Shown here piece after piece: positions 1 to 7,780 of a stretch of 29,804 nt of DNA. Where the stretch lies: positions 1-29,804 of the IMG/VR virus record IMGVR_UViG_3300032304_000151. One strand, 5' to 3'. The DNA is from a virus. Position 1 is the stretch's first letter. Every line of letters begins with the position of its first letter. Both the position numbers and the translations under genes were made by a program. The notes beneath the pieces were generated by a model. The model did no database searches and was not told the origin of the DNA. It saw only the letters and a program-made list of their open reading frames with translations.

Positions 1-129
1 ATTCTTGCAAAACAAGAACGCATCAAAGCAGGCAGCGGTGAGAAGATGAGAAAGCCAGGCGATCCAGGCGCACCAACCGCTAAAGACTTCAAAGAATCAG
101 CTAAAACAGCTAAAGACGAGAAGAAATGA
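1..129 (+). CDS. C-terminal end of a phage protein cut by the window edge
   Basis: Frame 1 is open from the first base and ends in TGA at 127-129, giving 42 residues of a lysine- and alanine-rich, very polar tail (ends AKTAKDEKK). The stop overlaps the ATG of the next gene (ATGA), the coupling used throughout this genome, so this is a real gene end rather than chance. The start and main body lie upstream and cannot be seen. Position just before the packaging genes is the only clue to role; function is unknown. Confidence 0.7.
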   Translation: MLAKQERIKAGSGEKMRKPGDPGAPTAKDFKESAKTAKDEKK

Positions 130-410
130 CAGCGGCTTGGCAACGCAAAGAGGGAAAGAACCCTGCTGGCGGTCTAAATGCCAAGGGTCGAGCGAGTGCC
201 AAAGCTGAAGGCATGAACCTCAAGCCACCAGTCAAGTCAGGCGATAACCCACGCCGAGCCAGTTTTCTTGCACGAATGGGCAATATGCCAGGGCCAATGG
301 AAAAAGACGGGAAACCTACTAGGTTAGCCTTAGCCTTAAAAGCATGGGGCGCATCAAGCAAAGAAGATGCAAGGGCAAAAGCCAAAAATATCAGCGAACG
401 GAATAAGTAA
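126..410 (+). CDS. Small basic phage protein upstream of terminase (DUF6321-like)
   Basis: 94 residues, strongly basic and rich in Lys, Ala, Gly and Arg. It has the conserved-looking core NPAGGLNAKGRASAKA followed by KPPVKSGDNPRRASFLARM. I recall this arrangement in many environmental phage genomes immediately before the terminase genes (DUF6321-type); that family name is from memory. There is no membrane segment or recognisable catalytic motif. The start codon overlaps the stop of the preceding gene. The charge would suit nucleic-acid contact, but that is inference. Confidence 0.7.
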   Translation: MTAAWQRKEGKNPAGGLNAKGRASAKAEGMNLKPPVKSGDNPRRASFLARMGNMPGPMEKDGKPTRLALALKAWGASSKEDARAKAKNISERNK

Positions 411-453
411 GCTAAACTTAAAATATCTTAAATCTACGACAATTGAGAAAGAT

Positions 454-753
454 ATGGAACAAGCTAAAGTAGCTAAAAGTAGAAAGAGGGTTGGCGGTAG
501 AGCGCCTGGCACACCTAATAAGTCAACAGCAAAGGCTAGAGAGGCAATTGCAGCGTTCGTTGATGGTAATGCATACCTTTTACAAGGGTGGCTAGAATCA
601 ATTGCTTTGGACGAACGACATGGCCCAAAGACAGCGTTTGACTGTTTTATGGCTGTGGCTGAATACCATGTTCCTAAGTTAGCCAGACAGGAACACGTTG
701 GGGCTGACAATGGCCCGATTGAAATGGTGGTCAAGTGGCAAGACGGGAAGTAA
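454..753 (+). CDS. Probable terminase small subunit
   Basis: The likely start is the ATG at 454, with GAGAAAG a few bases upstream, giving 99 residues. A longer reading from 367 would overlap the previous gene and adds an unlikely N-terminus. The N-terminal part is basic (KSRKRVGGRAPGTPNKST), typical of DNA-binding small terminase or terminase-accessory proteins, followed by a helical alanine-rich segment. It lies directly before the large terminase and overlaps it by 19 nt. Small terminase subunits recognise phage DNA and regulate the packaging motor. The assignment rests on position, size and the basic N-terminus, not on a diagnostic motif. Confidence 0.6.
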   Translation: MEQAKVAKSRKRVGGRAPGTPNKSTAKAREAIAAFVDGNAYLLQGWLESIALDERHGPKTAFDCFMAVAEYHVPKLARQEHVGADNGPIEMVVKWQDGK

Positions 754-2072
754 CGCTGCCCTACTCTCCACGGGGGGCTTTCAAGCCATTCCATAACCGC
801 ACCGAACGTTGGGCTTGCCTTGTTGCACACCGACGAGCCGGCAAGACAGTCGCAGCCATTAACGATATTGTTCGGGCTGCGCTCATGTGCAAAAGCACAA
901 ACCCACTATTTGCATACATTGCGCCATTTCGTAGCCAGGCTAAGTCTGTGGCTTGGGATTATCTCAAACACTTTGCTGCGCCTGTACTTGCGTCATCCAA
1001 CGAGGCCGAACTGACCATTGAGCTTATAACTGGCGGCAAGATACGCTTGTTTGGGGCTGACAACGCAGACGCAATGCGGGGATTAGGCTTTGATGGCGTG
1101 TTTATGGACGAATATGGGGACTTCAGACCTAGCGTTTGGGGTAACGTCATTCGACCTACATTGTCGGACAAGCAGGGTTGGGCTGTGTTTGCTGGTACGC
1201 CGAAAGGGAAAAACCAGTTTTGGCAAATATTTGAGCTAGCTAAGAAAACGCCTGACGAGTGGTTTCATCTTGTCTTAAAGGCTAGTGAGTCTGGACTGCT
1301 ACCCGACACAGAGCTACGGGCAGCTGCCGCACAGATCAGCGATGACCAGTTTCTGCAAGAGTACGAGTGTTCGTTTGAGGCGGCTATCCTTGGCGCTTTC
1401 TATGGCGAGGACTTACGCAAGATTACAGATGCCGGTCAGGTTAGGCGTGTTGATTACGATCCGCACCTACCCACATACACGGCTTGGGACTTAGGCTATC
1501 GTGATGACACGGCTATTTGGTGGTATCAAGTCATCCGCAACGAAATACACATCATTGATTATTTTGCAATAAGTGGTGCAAACATTGCAGAAATAGCTAA
1601 AATAGTCGTAGAAAAGCCGTATAAATACGCAAAACATTACCTACCTCACGATGCAAGGGCAAAAACTCTAGCAGCAGCGGGTAAGTCAGTTATTGAGCAA
1701 TTGAGTGAGTATTTAGGCATCAACAATATGGCTATCGTGCCTGATTTGTCGGTGCAAGATGGGATTCAGGCGGTCAGGCAAATGCTGCCAATGTGTTGGT
1801 TTGATGCTGAACGAACGCATGATGGGCTAGAGGCTTTACGGCAATATCAACGTGAATACGACGAGGACAAGAAAGCATTTAGGCAAACGCCCAGACATGA
1901 TTGGACAAGCCACCCAGCTGACGCATTTAGGATGCTTGCGATTGCTTGGAGGCTAGAACCTAGAGTTAAGCCACCAGACATTGAGAAACCATTAATTGTC
2001 GGGCCAGAGAACACAGTAACTTTGAATGATATGTGGGCAACCCACACAACAAACCGGAGTAGAAGATTATGA
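735..2072 (+). CDS. terL: Terminase large subunit (packaging ATPase/nuclease)
   Basis: 445 residues from a GTG start. It powers DNA translocation into the procapsid through the portal and cuts the concatemer. The ATPase half shows Walker A AHRRAGKT at residues 31-38, Walker B VFMDE at 122-126 and coupling motif AGTPKGKN at about 153-160. The C-terminal RNase H-like nuclease shows acidic residues in AWDLGYRDD (Asp252), LPHDARAK (Asp306) and HPADAF (Asp396). Length is usual for the family. The GTG start overlaps the small-subunit gene; no better in-frame ATG precedes the Walker A motif. The stop overlaps the next start (ATGA). Confidence 0.95.
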   Translation: MARREVTLPYSPRGAFKPFHNRTERWACLVAHRRAGKTVAAINDIVRAALMCKSTNPLFAYIAPFRSQAKSVAWDYLKHFAAPVLASSNEAELTIELITGGKIRLFGADNADAMRGLGFDGVFMDEYGDFRPSVWGNVIRPTLSDKQGWAVFAGTPKGKNQFWQIFELAKKTPDEWFHLVLKASESGLLPDTELRAAAAQISDDQFLQEYECSFEAAILGAFYGEDLRKITDAGQVRRVDYDPHLPTYTAWDLGYRDDTAIWWYQVIRNEIHIIDYFAISGANIAEIAKIVVEKPYKYAKHYLPHDARAKTLAAAGKSVIEQLSEYLGINNMAIVPDLSVQDGIQAVRQMLPMCWFDAERTHDGLEALRQYQREYDEDKKAFRQTPRHDWTSHPADAFRMLAIAWRLEPRVKPPDIEKPLIVGPENTVTLNDMWATHTTNRSRRL

Positions 2073-2380
2073 GCGGCGTACCACAACCTTATGAATATCA
2101 ATACGAACACGTTGCAGCAAGTCAGACCGCACAAGTTTTAGGCGGAACAGGCGCAGTTGGTGACTATTTACATCGTTTAATTTGTACTGTTGCCACAGCG
2201 GCAACAGGTGGCGTTACCATCGTCGATGGCTCATTCTCGCACGTTCTTTTGCCAGCAGTAGCGGGAACAGGCGTTAACGTCTACAACATTGAAGTAAACG
2301 CTATTTCTCGTAGCGGGCCGTGGAAGGTCACAACTGGCGCAGGCGTAGAAGTAATAGCTGTTGGTATTTTTAGCGCATGA
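2069..2380 (+). CDS. Small structural-type protein of unknown function
   Basis: 103 residues, rich in Gly, Val, Ala and Thr with alternating hydrophobic residues, as in beta-sandwich virion proteins. It shares overall composition with the 120-residue protein at 10123-10485 (both look like small decoration or head-fibre domains), though I see no convincing alignment. There are ATGA overlaps on both sides, so it is translationally coupled between terminase and the glycosyltransferase. No catalytic or membrane motif. It could be a capsid-surface protein that neighbouring sugar enzymes act on, which is speculation. Confidence 0.6.
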   Translation: MSGVPQPYEYQYEHVAASQTAQVLGGTGAVGDYLHRLICTVATAATGGVTIVDGSFSHVLLPAVAGTGVNVYNIEVNAISRSGPWKVTTGAGVEVIAVGIFSA

Positions 2381-2967
2381 TCGTAGCGAGCGTATTGCGG
2401 TCAGGCGGTGATTTCAAGCCTGAACACGTTTATGCCTTGCAAAAGATGTGCGCCAAGTATCTGCCACCGCATGAGTTTGTGTGTCTGTCGGACGTTGAGT
2501 TGGAGTGCAAAACCATCCCTTTGATGCATGACTGGGTTGGTTGGTGGGCAAAGATGGAATTGTTCAGGCTACCAAGTGCGCTGTATTTTGATCTCGACAC
2601 GGTGCTAACTGATGACTGTACGGCAATGATTGAAGCGGCAAAGCAGCACGATTTTGTAATTATGCGTGACGTTTATCGGGGTCAGTACAACCCAAAAGCT
2701 ATGCAGAGCAGCATGATGTTTTGGTCTAAACCTGTTGATTTGTACGATAAGTTCGCTGCATTACAGATGTATACGGCGGGTGGCGATCAAAGCTACATTG
2801 AACACTTTATGCGGGACAAAGTGACGTACTGGCAGGACATTTGTGACGGGATTGTGAGCTTTAAGGCTGATGTGCTGCCCAAAGGGTTAGACGATGCCAA
2901 GGTTGTGATATTTCACGGCAAACCTCGTCCGTGGGAACAAACAAGGATACCGTATGAAATTGGTTGA
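2377..2967 (+). CDS. Glycosyltransferase-like protein (GT8-like, DxD motif)
   Basis: 196 residues. The N-terminal VASVLRSGGDF, the acidic DxD-type motif in LYFDLDTVLTDD (Asp72-Leu-Asp74), a GGDQ at 135-138 and a late IFHGKPRPWE (His180) follow the layout of retaining, metal-dependent glycosyltransferases of GT8 type. The DxD binds the divalent metal and nucleotide sugar, and the late His-Gly-Lys contacts the diphosphate. The protein is shorter than typical cellular GT8 enzymes, as is common in phages. It overlaps the FkbM methyltransferase gene by 14 nt, so the two probably act together on a glycan. The acceptor (capsid protein, fibre or host polysaccharide) is unknown. Confidence 0.75.
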   Translation: MIVASVLRSGGDFKPEHVYALQKMCAKYLPPHEFVCLSDVELECKTIPLMHDWVGWWAKMELFRLPSALYFDLDTVLTDDCTAMIEAAKQHDFVIMRDVYRGQYNPKAMQSSMMFWSKPVDLYDKFAALQMYTAGGDQSYIEHFMRDKVTYWQDICDGIVSFKADVLPKGLDDAKVVIFHGKPRPWEQTRIPYEIG

Positions 2968-3565
2968 AGGCTGGCAAGTTCCCGATATTGACGAGTGCTG
3001 CATAAACGCACTCTTGGTCGAGCTACCAGACTTGAATGTCAGCTATACCCACATGAACAAGTTCCGCACAGTTATTCAAGCCGGTGGCAATATCGGTGTT
3101 TATCCCGCAACGATGGCAGGGCAATTTGAGCGTGTTATTACAGTCGAGCCTGACCTGGTCAACTATCAGGCGTTGTTGCTAAACGTTGCAGGCCACGCCA
3201 ACATTGAGCATCATTGGGCTGCATTTGGTGACAAAATTGGCACAGCATCAGTCGATTACCCATACCCTGAAAACATTGGGGCGCACCAATTAAAGGCTGG
3301 CAATGACGTTCGGGTGCTAACCATTGATTCTTTTTGCGTAGATAACTGCGACTTTATCCAGTTAGACATTGAAGGTTACGAGCATCTAGCTTTGCTTGGG
3401 GCAGAAAGAACCATCAAAAAGACACACCCAGTTATCACGCTGGAGCTTAAAGGCTTGGGCAGTCGGTACGGGTACAGCGACGAGGACACAATCAACTTAC
3501 TCCAAGAATGGGGTTACGAGATTGTCGGGCGGGTAAACCGTGACGTAATTTTTGCGAGATACTAA
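2954..3565 (+). CDS. FkbM-family SAM-dependent methyltransferase
   Basis: 203 residues with a class I methyltransferase fold. Motif I is TVIQAGGNIGVYP (about 39-51), where Ala-Gly-Gly replaces the more usual Asp-x-Gly. The acidic ribose-binding residue is in VITVEPD (about 61-67), and the FkbM signature FIQLDIEGYEHLAL spans about 134-147. FkbM enzymes O-methylate sugars or polyketide hydroxyls. The 14-nt overlap with the upstream glycosyltransferase suggests sequential sugar addition and methylation. The substrate cannot be read from sequence. Start ATG at 2954 is chosen because motif I follows at normal distance. Confidence 0.88.
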   Translation: MKLVEGWQVPDIDECCINALLVELPDLNVSYTHMNKFRTVIQAGGNIGVYPATMAGQFERVITVEPDLVNYQALLLNVAGHANIEHHWAAFGDKIGTASVDYPYPENIGAHQLKAGNDVRVLTIDSFCVDNCDFIQLDIEGYEHLALLGAERTIKKTHPVITLELKGLGSRYGYSDEDTINLLQEWGYEIVGRVNRDVIFARY

Positions 3566-3566
3566 G

Positions 3567-5912
3567 ATGGAAGCATTGACCGGTGTTCAGAAGTGGCTAA
3601 ACGTAATCAGCCAGTACGACAATGAGTTCAAAAAGTGGGAAGCTCGCACAAATAAGATTGTGAGGCGCTACCGTGATGACAACCGCAATCAGAACACTAA
3701 CGAAACCGCTAAATTCAACATTCTGTGGTCTAACGTACAGACGTTGATCCCTGCCGTATATGCCAGGTTGCCAAAGGCTGACGTATCTCGACGTTTTGGG
3801 GATAACGACCCAGTTGCCCGTGTTGCTAGCCAATTGATTGAACGTGCCTTGGACTTTGAGATCGAACATTACACCGATTTCAGATCGACCATGAAACACG
3901 CAGTTGAGGACAGGTTCTTGGGTGGTCGAGGCGTGGCATGGGTGCGTTACGAGCCGCACGTTCGGGCGCAAGACATTCCCGAAGATGGGCTGCAAGTGAC
4001 TGAAGATGTTGACGAGGTTGACAGCACAGGTCAGCAAGTCAAGACAGCTATGACGCTTGATGGCGCTATGGGCGAAGAAGTCGAGCCACAAGAAGAAATT
4101 GAGTACGAATGTGCGCCTACCGATTACGTTCATTGGAAGGACTTTGGTCATTCAGTTGCAAGAACATGGGAAGAAGTCACTAGCGTCTGGCGCTGGGTGT
4201 ACATGACGAAAGACAGCCTGATTGAACGATTTGGCGAGGAAATGGCTAAATCTATCCCGTTGGATGCAGGGCCGGAAACTAATAAACAGTATTCAACTCA
4301 ATCCAAAGATTTCACACGGGCTAAGATTTGCGAAATTTGGGACAAAGAAAGCGGCAAAGTTTACTGGATCAGTAAGAGTTGCCCAAACATTCTTGACGAG
4401 CGTGATGATCCGCTTGAGCTTGAGAACTTTTTCCCGTGTGCCAAACCTTTGTACGCCACAATGACGAGCGATACGCTTGTGCCTGTACCTGACTTTGTGC
4501 TGTATCAAGACCAAGCGACAGACCTAGACATTTTGACTGACCGCATTGACGGGTTAGTTAAGGCGTTGCGTGTTCGTGGGGTCTATGACGCATCACAACC
4601 CACATTGCAGCGTCTTTTGACTGAGGGCGATAACAACACACTAATTCCTATTGATAAGTGGATGGCGTTCTCGGAAAAAGGTGGATTAAAAGGGTCGATT
4701 GACTTGTTGCCAATTGATGTGATGGCGGCAACGCTCATGCAATGCTATCGAGCAATGAATGAAATCAAAACCCAAATCTATGAAATCACAGGTATTAGTG
4801 ACATTATTCGGGGACAGGGACAAGCCTCTGAAACCGCTACGGCACAACAGATTAAGGGTCAGTATGCAGGACTGCGCTTGCGCTCGATGCAAGAAGATGT
4901 TGCCTTGTTTGCGAGTGAGCTATTCCAGTTAAAAGCCCAAGTCATTTGCACTAAGTTTCAGCCCACAACAATCCTTATGTACGCTGCCGCACAAGGTATG
5001 CAGCCGGCAGATCAGGCGCTAATCCCGCAGGCGTTGCAACTAATTCAAGATAAACCTCTGCGCTCGTTCCGCATCCAAGTGGATTCAGATAGCCTGGTGC
5101 AGATCGACGAGAATCAGAATAAACGTGAGCGAGTTGAGTTTTTGCAAGCAATGGGTGGGTTCTTGACGCAAGCGTTGCCAATGGGTCAGCAAGCGCCAGA
5201 GTTAGTGCCTATGCTGATTGAATTGGTCAAATTTGGCGTTGGCGCATACAAGAAGGCCGCACCGATTGAGGGTACGATTGACCAGGCTATGCAACAGTTG
5301 CAAATGAAACAGCAGCAAATGGCGCAGCAGCCACCACCGCCAAACCCTGAAGTCATGAAAATGCAGGCAGAGCAGCAATTTGAGCAAATGAAGATGCAAG
5401 CTCAAGCCCAAAACGAGCAGATGAAGATGCAGGCCACGGCGCAGGCTGAACAACTGAGGGCGCAAGCCGATATTCAGGTTGCCCAAGCCAAAGCACAGGC
5501 TGATGTACAGATGGCACAAATGAAACTGCAAGCAGATGCCCAACTTGAGGCGCAAAAACAACAGTATATGCAGGCAATGGAACAAGCCAAGTTGCAAGCT
5601 GCTGAACAGTTAGAGAAATGGAAAACTGAGCTAGAGTCTGCAACCAAGATTATGGTGGCTAGGATTGGGGCGAACCCAGGCTTAGACTTGCCATTGCTTG
5701 AGGCTCAAGAGGCTGCAAGCACCAAGATTGCCGCAGAACTGGGTGACAATGTGACGCAAGCCATGAACCGCATGGTTCAGATGCACGACAACATGAACAA
5801 TATGCACAATATGGCAATGGATAAAATCAACGGCGTGATGACGGTTATTGCAGCGCCTAAGAAGATTATCCGTGGCGCAGACGGGAGAGCCGCTGGGGTT
5901 GAGCTTGCATGA
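3567..5912 (+). CDS. Portal protein, P22-like, with long Q/M/A-rich C-terminus
   Basis: 781 residues from the ATG at 3567; an in-frame TTG at 3552 inside the previous gene is less likely. The N-terminal two thirds has the look of P22-type portal proteins: an early RYRDD segment, aromatic and acidic patches, and EITGISDIIRGQGQASETATAQQIKGQY, here seen in pieces around residues 410-440, which is a hallmark of this portal family. Portals form the dodecameric DNA gate at one capsid vertex. The last 230 residues are an unusual low-complexity coiled coil with repeated QMKMQA/AQAQ units (about residues 570-680). Its size is close to P22 gp1 (725 residues) plus extension. The stop overlaps the next ATG. 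Confidence 0.88.
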   Translation: MEALTGVQKWLNVISQYDNEFKKWEARTNKIVRRYRDDNRNQNTNETAKFNILWSNVQTLIPAVYARLPKADVSRRFGDNDPVARVASQLIERALDFEIEHYTDFRSTMKHAVEDRFLGGRGVAWVRYEPHVRAQDIPEDGLQVTEDVDEVDSTGQQVKTAMTLDGAMGEEVEPQEEIEYECAPTDYVHWKDFGHSVARTWEEVTSVWRWVYMTKDSLIERFGEEMAKSIPLDAGPETNKQYSTQSKDFTRAKICEIWDKESGKVYWISKSCPNILDERDDPLELENFFPCAKPLYATMTSDTLVPVPDFVLYQDQATDLDILTDRIDGLVKALRVRGVYDASQPTLQRLLTEGDNNTLIPIDKWMAFSEKGGLKGSIDLLPIDVMAATLMQCYRAMNEIKTQIYEITGISDIIRGQGQASETATAQQIKGQYAGLRLRSMQEDVALFASELFQLKAQVICTKFQPTTILMYAAAQGMQPADQALIPQALQLIQDKPLRSFRIQVDSDSLVQIDENQNKRERVEFLQAMGGFLTQALPMGQQAPELVPMLIELVKFGVGAYKKAAPIEGTIDQAMQQLQMKQQQMAQQPPPPNPEVMKMQAEQQFEQMKMQAQAQNEQMKMQATAQAEQLRAQADIQVAQAKAQADVQMAQMKLQADAQLEAQKQQYMQAMEQAKLQAAEQLEKWKTELESATKIMVARIGANPGLDLPLLEAQEAASTKIAAELGDNVTQAMNRMVQMHDNMNNMHNMAMDKINGVMTVIAAPKKIIRGADGRAAGVELA

Positions 5913-6268
5913 ACGGGTATTGGGACACCGGAACGTGGGACGATGCGACATGGGACTATGTACCCGTCCTAATTGACGTTGACACCCACGATGGCGTTGA
6001 CCGCAGGAGAAAGGAAGAAGAACACCGTAAGGCAGAGGCAGCAAAGGCAAAAGCAAGACGAGATGAGGTTATTGCATTATTTGAGCAAATAGTAGAGGGT
6101 AAACCAAGGATTGCAGAGGAAATTGCAGAACCGTTTGTTATTGAGGCCACAGCTAAAGCGCCAGCGGTAATCAATTACGATGCGATGTTGGCTGATTTAG
6201 ATCGGGTAAACCGGATTTACAACGAACACATAGAAATGGATGATGAGGACGTTATAGCTCTGTTATGA
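5909..6268 (+). CDS. Hypothetical phage protein between portal and scaffold
   Basis: 119 residues starting with a Trp-rich MNGYWDTGTWDDATWDY, then a charged helical segment rich in Lys, Glu and Ala (about 28-60), and an acidic C-terminus (EMDDEDVIALL). The Trp-Asp-rich opening resembles repeats in head or neck-associated proteins of other phages, but no family is recognised. There are ATGA-type overlaps with the portal and the next gene. No signal peptide or catalytic motif. A structural or assembly role is inferred only from position. Confidence 0.65.
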   Translation: MNGYWDTGTWDDATWDYVPVLIDVDTHDGVDRRRKEEEHRKAEAAKAKARRDEVIALFEQIVEGKPRIAEEIAEPFVIEATAKAPAVINYDAMLADLDRVNRIYNEHIEMDDEDVIALL

Positions 6269-6585
6269 AAAAAACTTACATATACGTTAACGGCGAACTG
6301 GTTGAAAAAGGCTCAAAAGAGCATTACGAGAGCCTTGGTCCTATGGTGATGCCAGACATTCAACCCTACAAATCCATGATTGACGGGTCAATGATTACGA
6401 GCCGGTCAATACATCGGGAACACTTGCGTCAACATAATTGCTTTGAAGTGGGCAATGAGAAGATGGAAACCAAGTTGCCACCACCAAAAGATACACGCAG
6501 GGAAGTCATGCGGCAGCAGCTGGCGAACATGACGCACAAACAGGCAAATCAAGTTCTTTCACAACTTCGCCGTAAATTTACCTAA
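6265..6585 (+). CDS. Conserved hypothetical phage protein upstream of scaffold
   Basis: 106 residues with a basic N-terminal beta-like segment (KKTYIYVNGEL) and a central PYKSMIDGSMITSRSIHREHLR. That core recurs between portal and scaffold genes of many podovirus-like genomes, as I recall. A C-terminal basic helix ends at RRKFT. The gene overlaps the previous stop by 4 nt and is followed 7 nt later by the scaffold start. Function is unknown; the conserved place between portal and scaffold suggests a head-assembly accessory role. Confidence 0.7.
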   Translation: MKKTYIYVNGELVEKGSKEHYESLGPMVMPDIQPYKSMIDGSMITSRSIHREHLRQHNCFEVGNEKMETKLPPPKDTRREVMRQQLANMTHKQANQVLSQLRRKFT

Positions 6586-6591
6586 AGGGGT

Positions 6592-7512
6592 ATGCAATTG
6601 GAAAATACTGAACAGCCAGATCGTCGAGAATTACTGTCACAGCAGTTCGATGAGGTTCAGAATGAAGCACCAGTCGAGGCAGTAAGGACGCAGGAACAAC
6701 TCAATCTTGAGCCACCGGCAGAGCCACCAGTTTGGGAAAGACCGCCAGCATCGTGGAAGAAGGATTATCACGAAGCCTGGACAACCGCTGATCCAAAGTT
6801 AAAAGAATACGCTTGGAAACGTGAAGAAGAAATGAAAGCAGGGGTTCAGCCTTTGCTGTCAAAAGCCCAATTTGCCGATCAAATGCAGCAGGCCATTGAG
6901 CCTTATATGCAGAACATTCGTGGGCTTGGCATTGAAGCACCGCAAGCGGTTAAAGCCTTGATGGAGGCCGACAACGTACTGCGCCACGGCTCACCACAAC
7001 AAAAACAAGCATATTTTGCCCAATTAGCCCAACAATATGGGATCAACATGGGCGAGGTGCAGATTCAACCAACTGATCCTAATTTTTACGCCATTCAAAA
7101 CGAGCTTGCACAAGTTCGTGGCGAGGTGTTAAATTGGAAGCAACAGCAGGAAGCAGCACAGAATCAAGCACTTTTGAATGAAATTAATGAATTTCAGACA
7201 AAAGCAGAGTATTTTGAAGAAGCACGTCCAACAATGATCCAACTGCTTAACAGCGGTGTGGCGAAGGACTTGGATGATGCGTATCAAAAAGCAATACGCC
7301 TAGATAACGACCTGTTTACAAAACATCAGCAAGCCTCACAGGGTCAAGCAGATGCAGCGAAACGGGAAGCATCGAACAGAGCGGCGAAAGCAGCTAGGGC
7401 GGCAGCGGTCAGCGTTAAAAGTTCCACACCAGGGGCGGCAACGGCAACCAAAGCGCAAGATAGGCGTTCATTATTGATGGAACAGTTTGACAATCTTAAT
7501 GAGCGTTTTTGA
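6592..7512 (+). CDS. Scaffolding protein (probable)
   Basis: 306 residues, almost entirely helical and charged, rich in Gln, Glu and Ala with no aromatic core, as expected of an internal scaffold that guides procapsid assembly and then leaves. It begins MQLENTEQPDRRELL and ends MEQFDNLNERF; the basic stretch at about 255-285 (AAKREASNRAAKAARAAA) matches the coat-binding C-terminal region of P22-type scaffolds. Its length is close to P22 gp8 (303 residues). The strong site AAAGGGG lies just before ATG 6592. It is immediately upstream of the major capsid gene, the standard order. No protease motif is seen. Confidence 0.75.
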   Translation: MQLENTEQPDRRELLSQQFDEVQNEAPVEAVRTQEQLNLEPPAEPPVWERPPASWKKDYHEAWTTADPKLKEYAWKREEEMKAGVQPLLSKAQFADQMQQAIEPYMQNIRGLGIEAPQAVKALMEADNVLRHGSPQQKQAYFAQLAQQYGINMGEVQIQPTDPNFYAIQNELAQVRGEVLNWKQQQEAAQNQALLNEINEFQTKAEYFEEARPTMIQLLNSGVAKDLDDAYQKAIRLDNDLFTKHQQASQGQADAAKREASNRAAKAARAAAVSVKSSTPGAATATKAQDRRSLLMEQFDNLNERF

Positions 7513-7532
7513 TAACCTAATCGGAGATTACT

Positions 7533-7780
7533 ATGGCATTTGCCAATAGCTCGATCAGCGACATCATTGCGACTAACATTCAAAGCCGCACGGGTGAACT
7601 TGCTGACAACGTAACAAATAACAACGCTTTACTGCGCCGTTTGAAAGAACGTGGCAACGTAAAGACGTTTTCTGGCGGTAACGTGATTTTGCAAGAGATC
7701 ATGTACAACGACGCTGCAACCGACAACACCAATAGCTATTCAGGCTATGAAGTTTTGAACGTTTCGCAAAACAGTCCCAT
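7533..7780 (+). CDS. Major capsid protein, exon 1 (residues 1-82 plus two bases of codon 83)
   Basis: Starts at ATG 7533 after a CGGAG site. The frame codes for MAFANSSISDIIATNIQSR and continues through NSYSGYEVLNVSQNSP, then reaches a stop at 7800-7802 inside the intron, so the unspliced product is only 89 residues. Joining 7780 to 8041 makes codon 83 ATT (Ile) and continues into exon 2 as SPI-SAAQFSITQYAAA, which reads as one capsid family. The complete spliced gene is 1002 nt (333 residues). Capsid identity rests on the scaffold upstream, length, and the C-terminal part (DRNFVPIGG...QDAIVKLIG). A truncated pseudogene is the alternative, but the intact intron core argues against it. Confidence 0.9.

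Noticed and set aside
354-830. Minus-strand ORF opposite the terminase small-subunit region
   Set aside because: It is antisense to well-supported coupled genes, has no ribosome site, and its composition is atypical.
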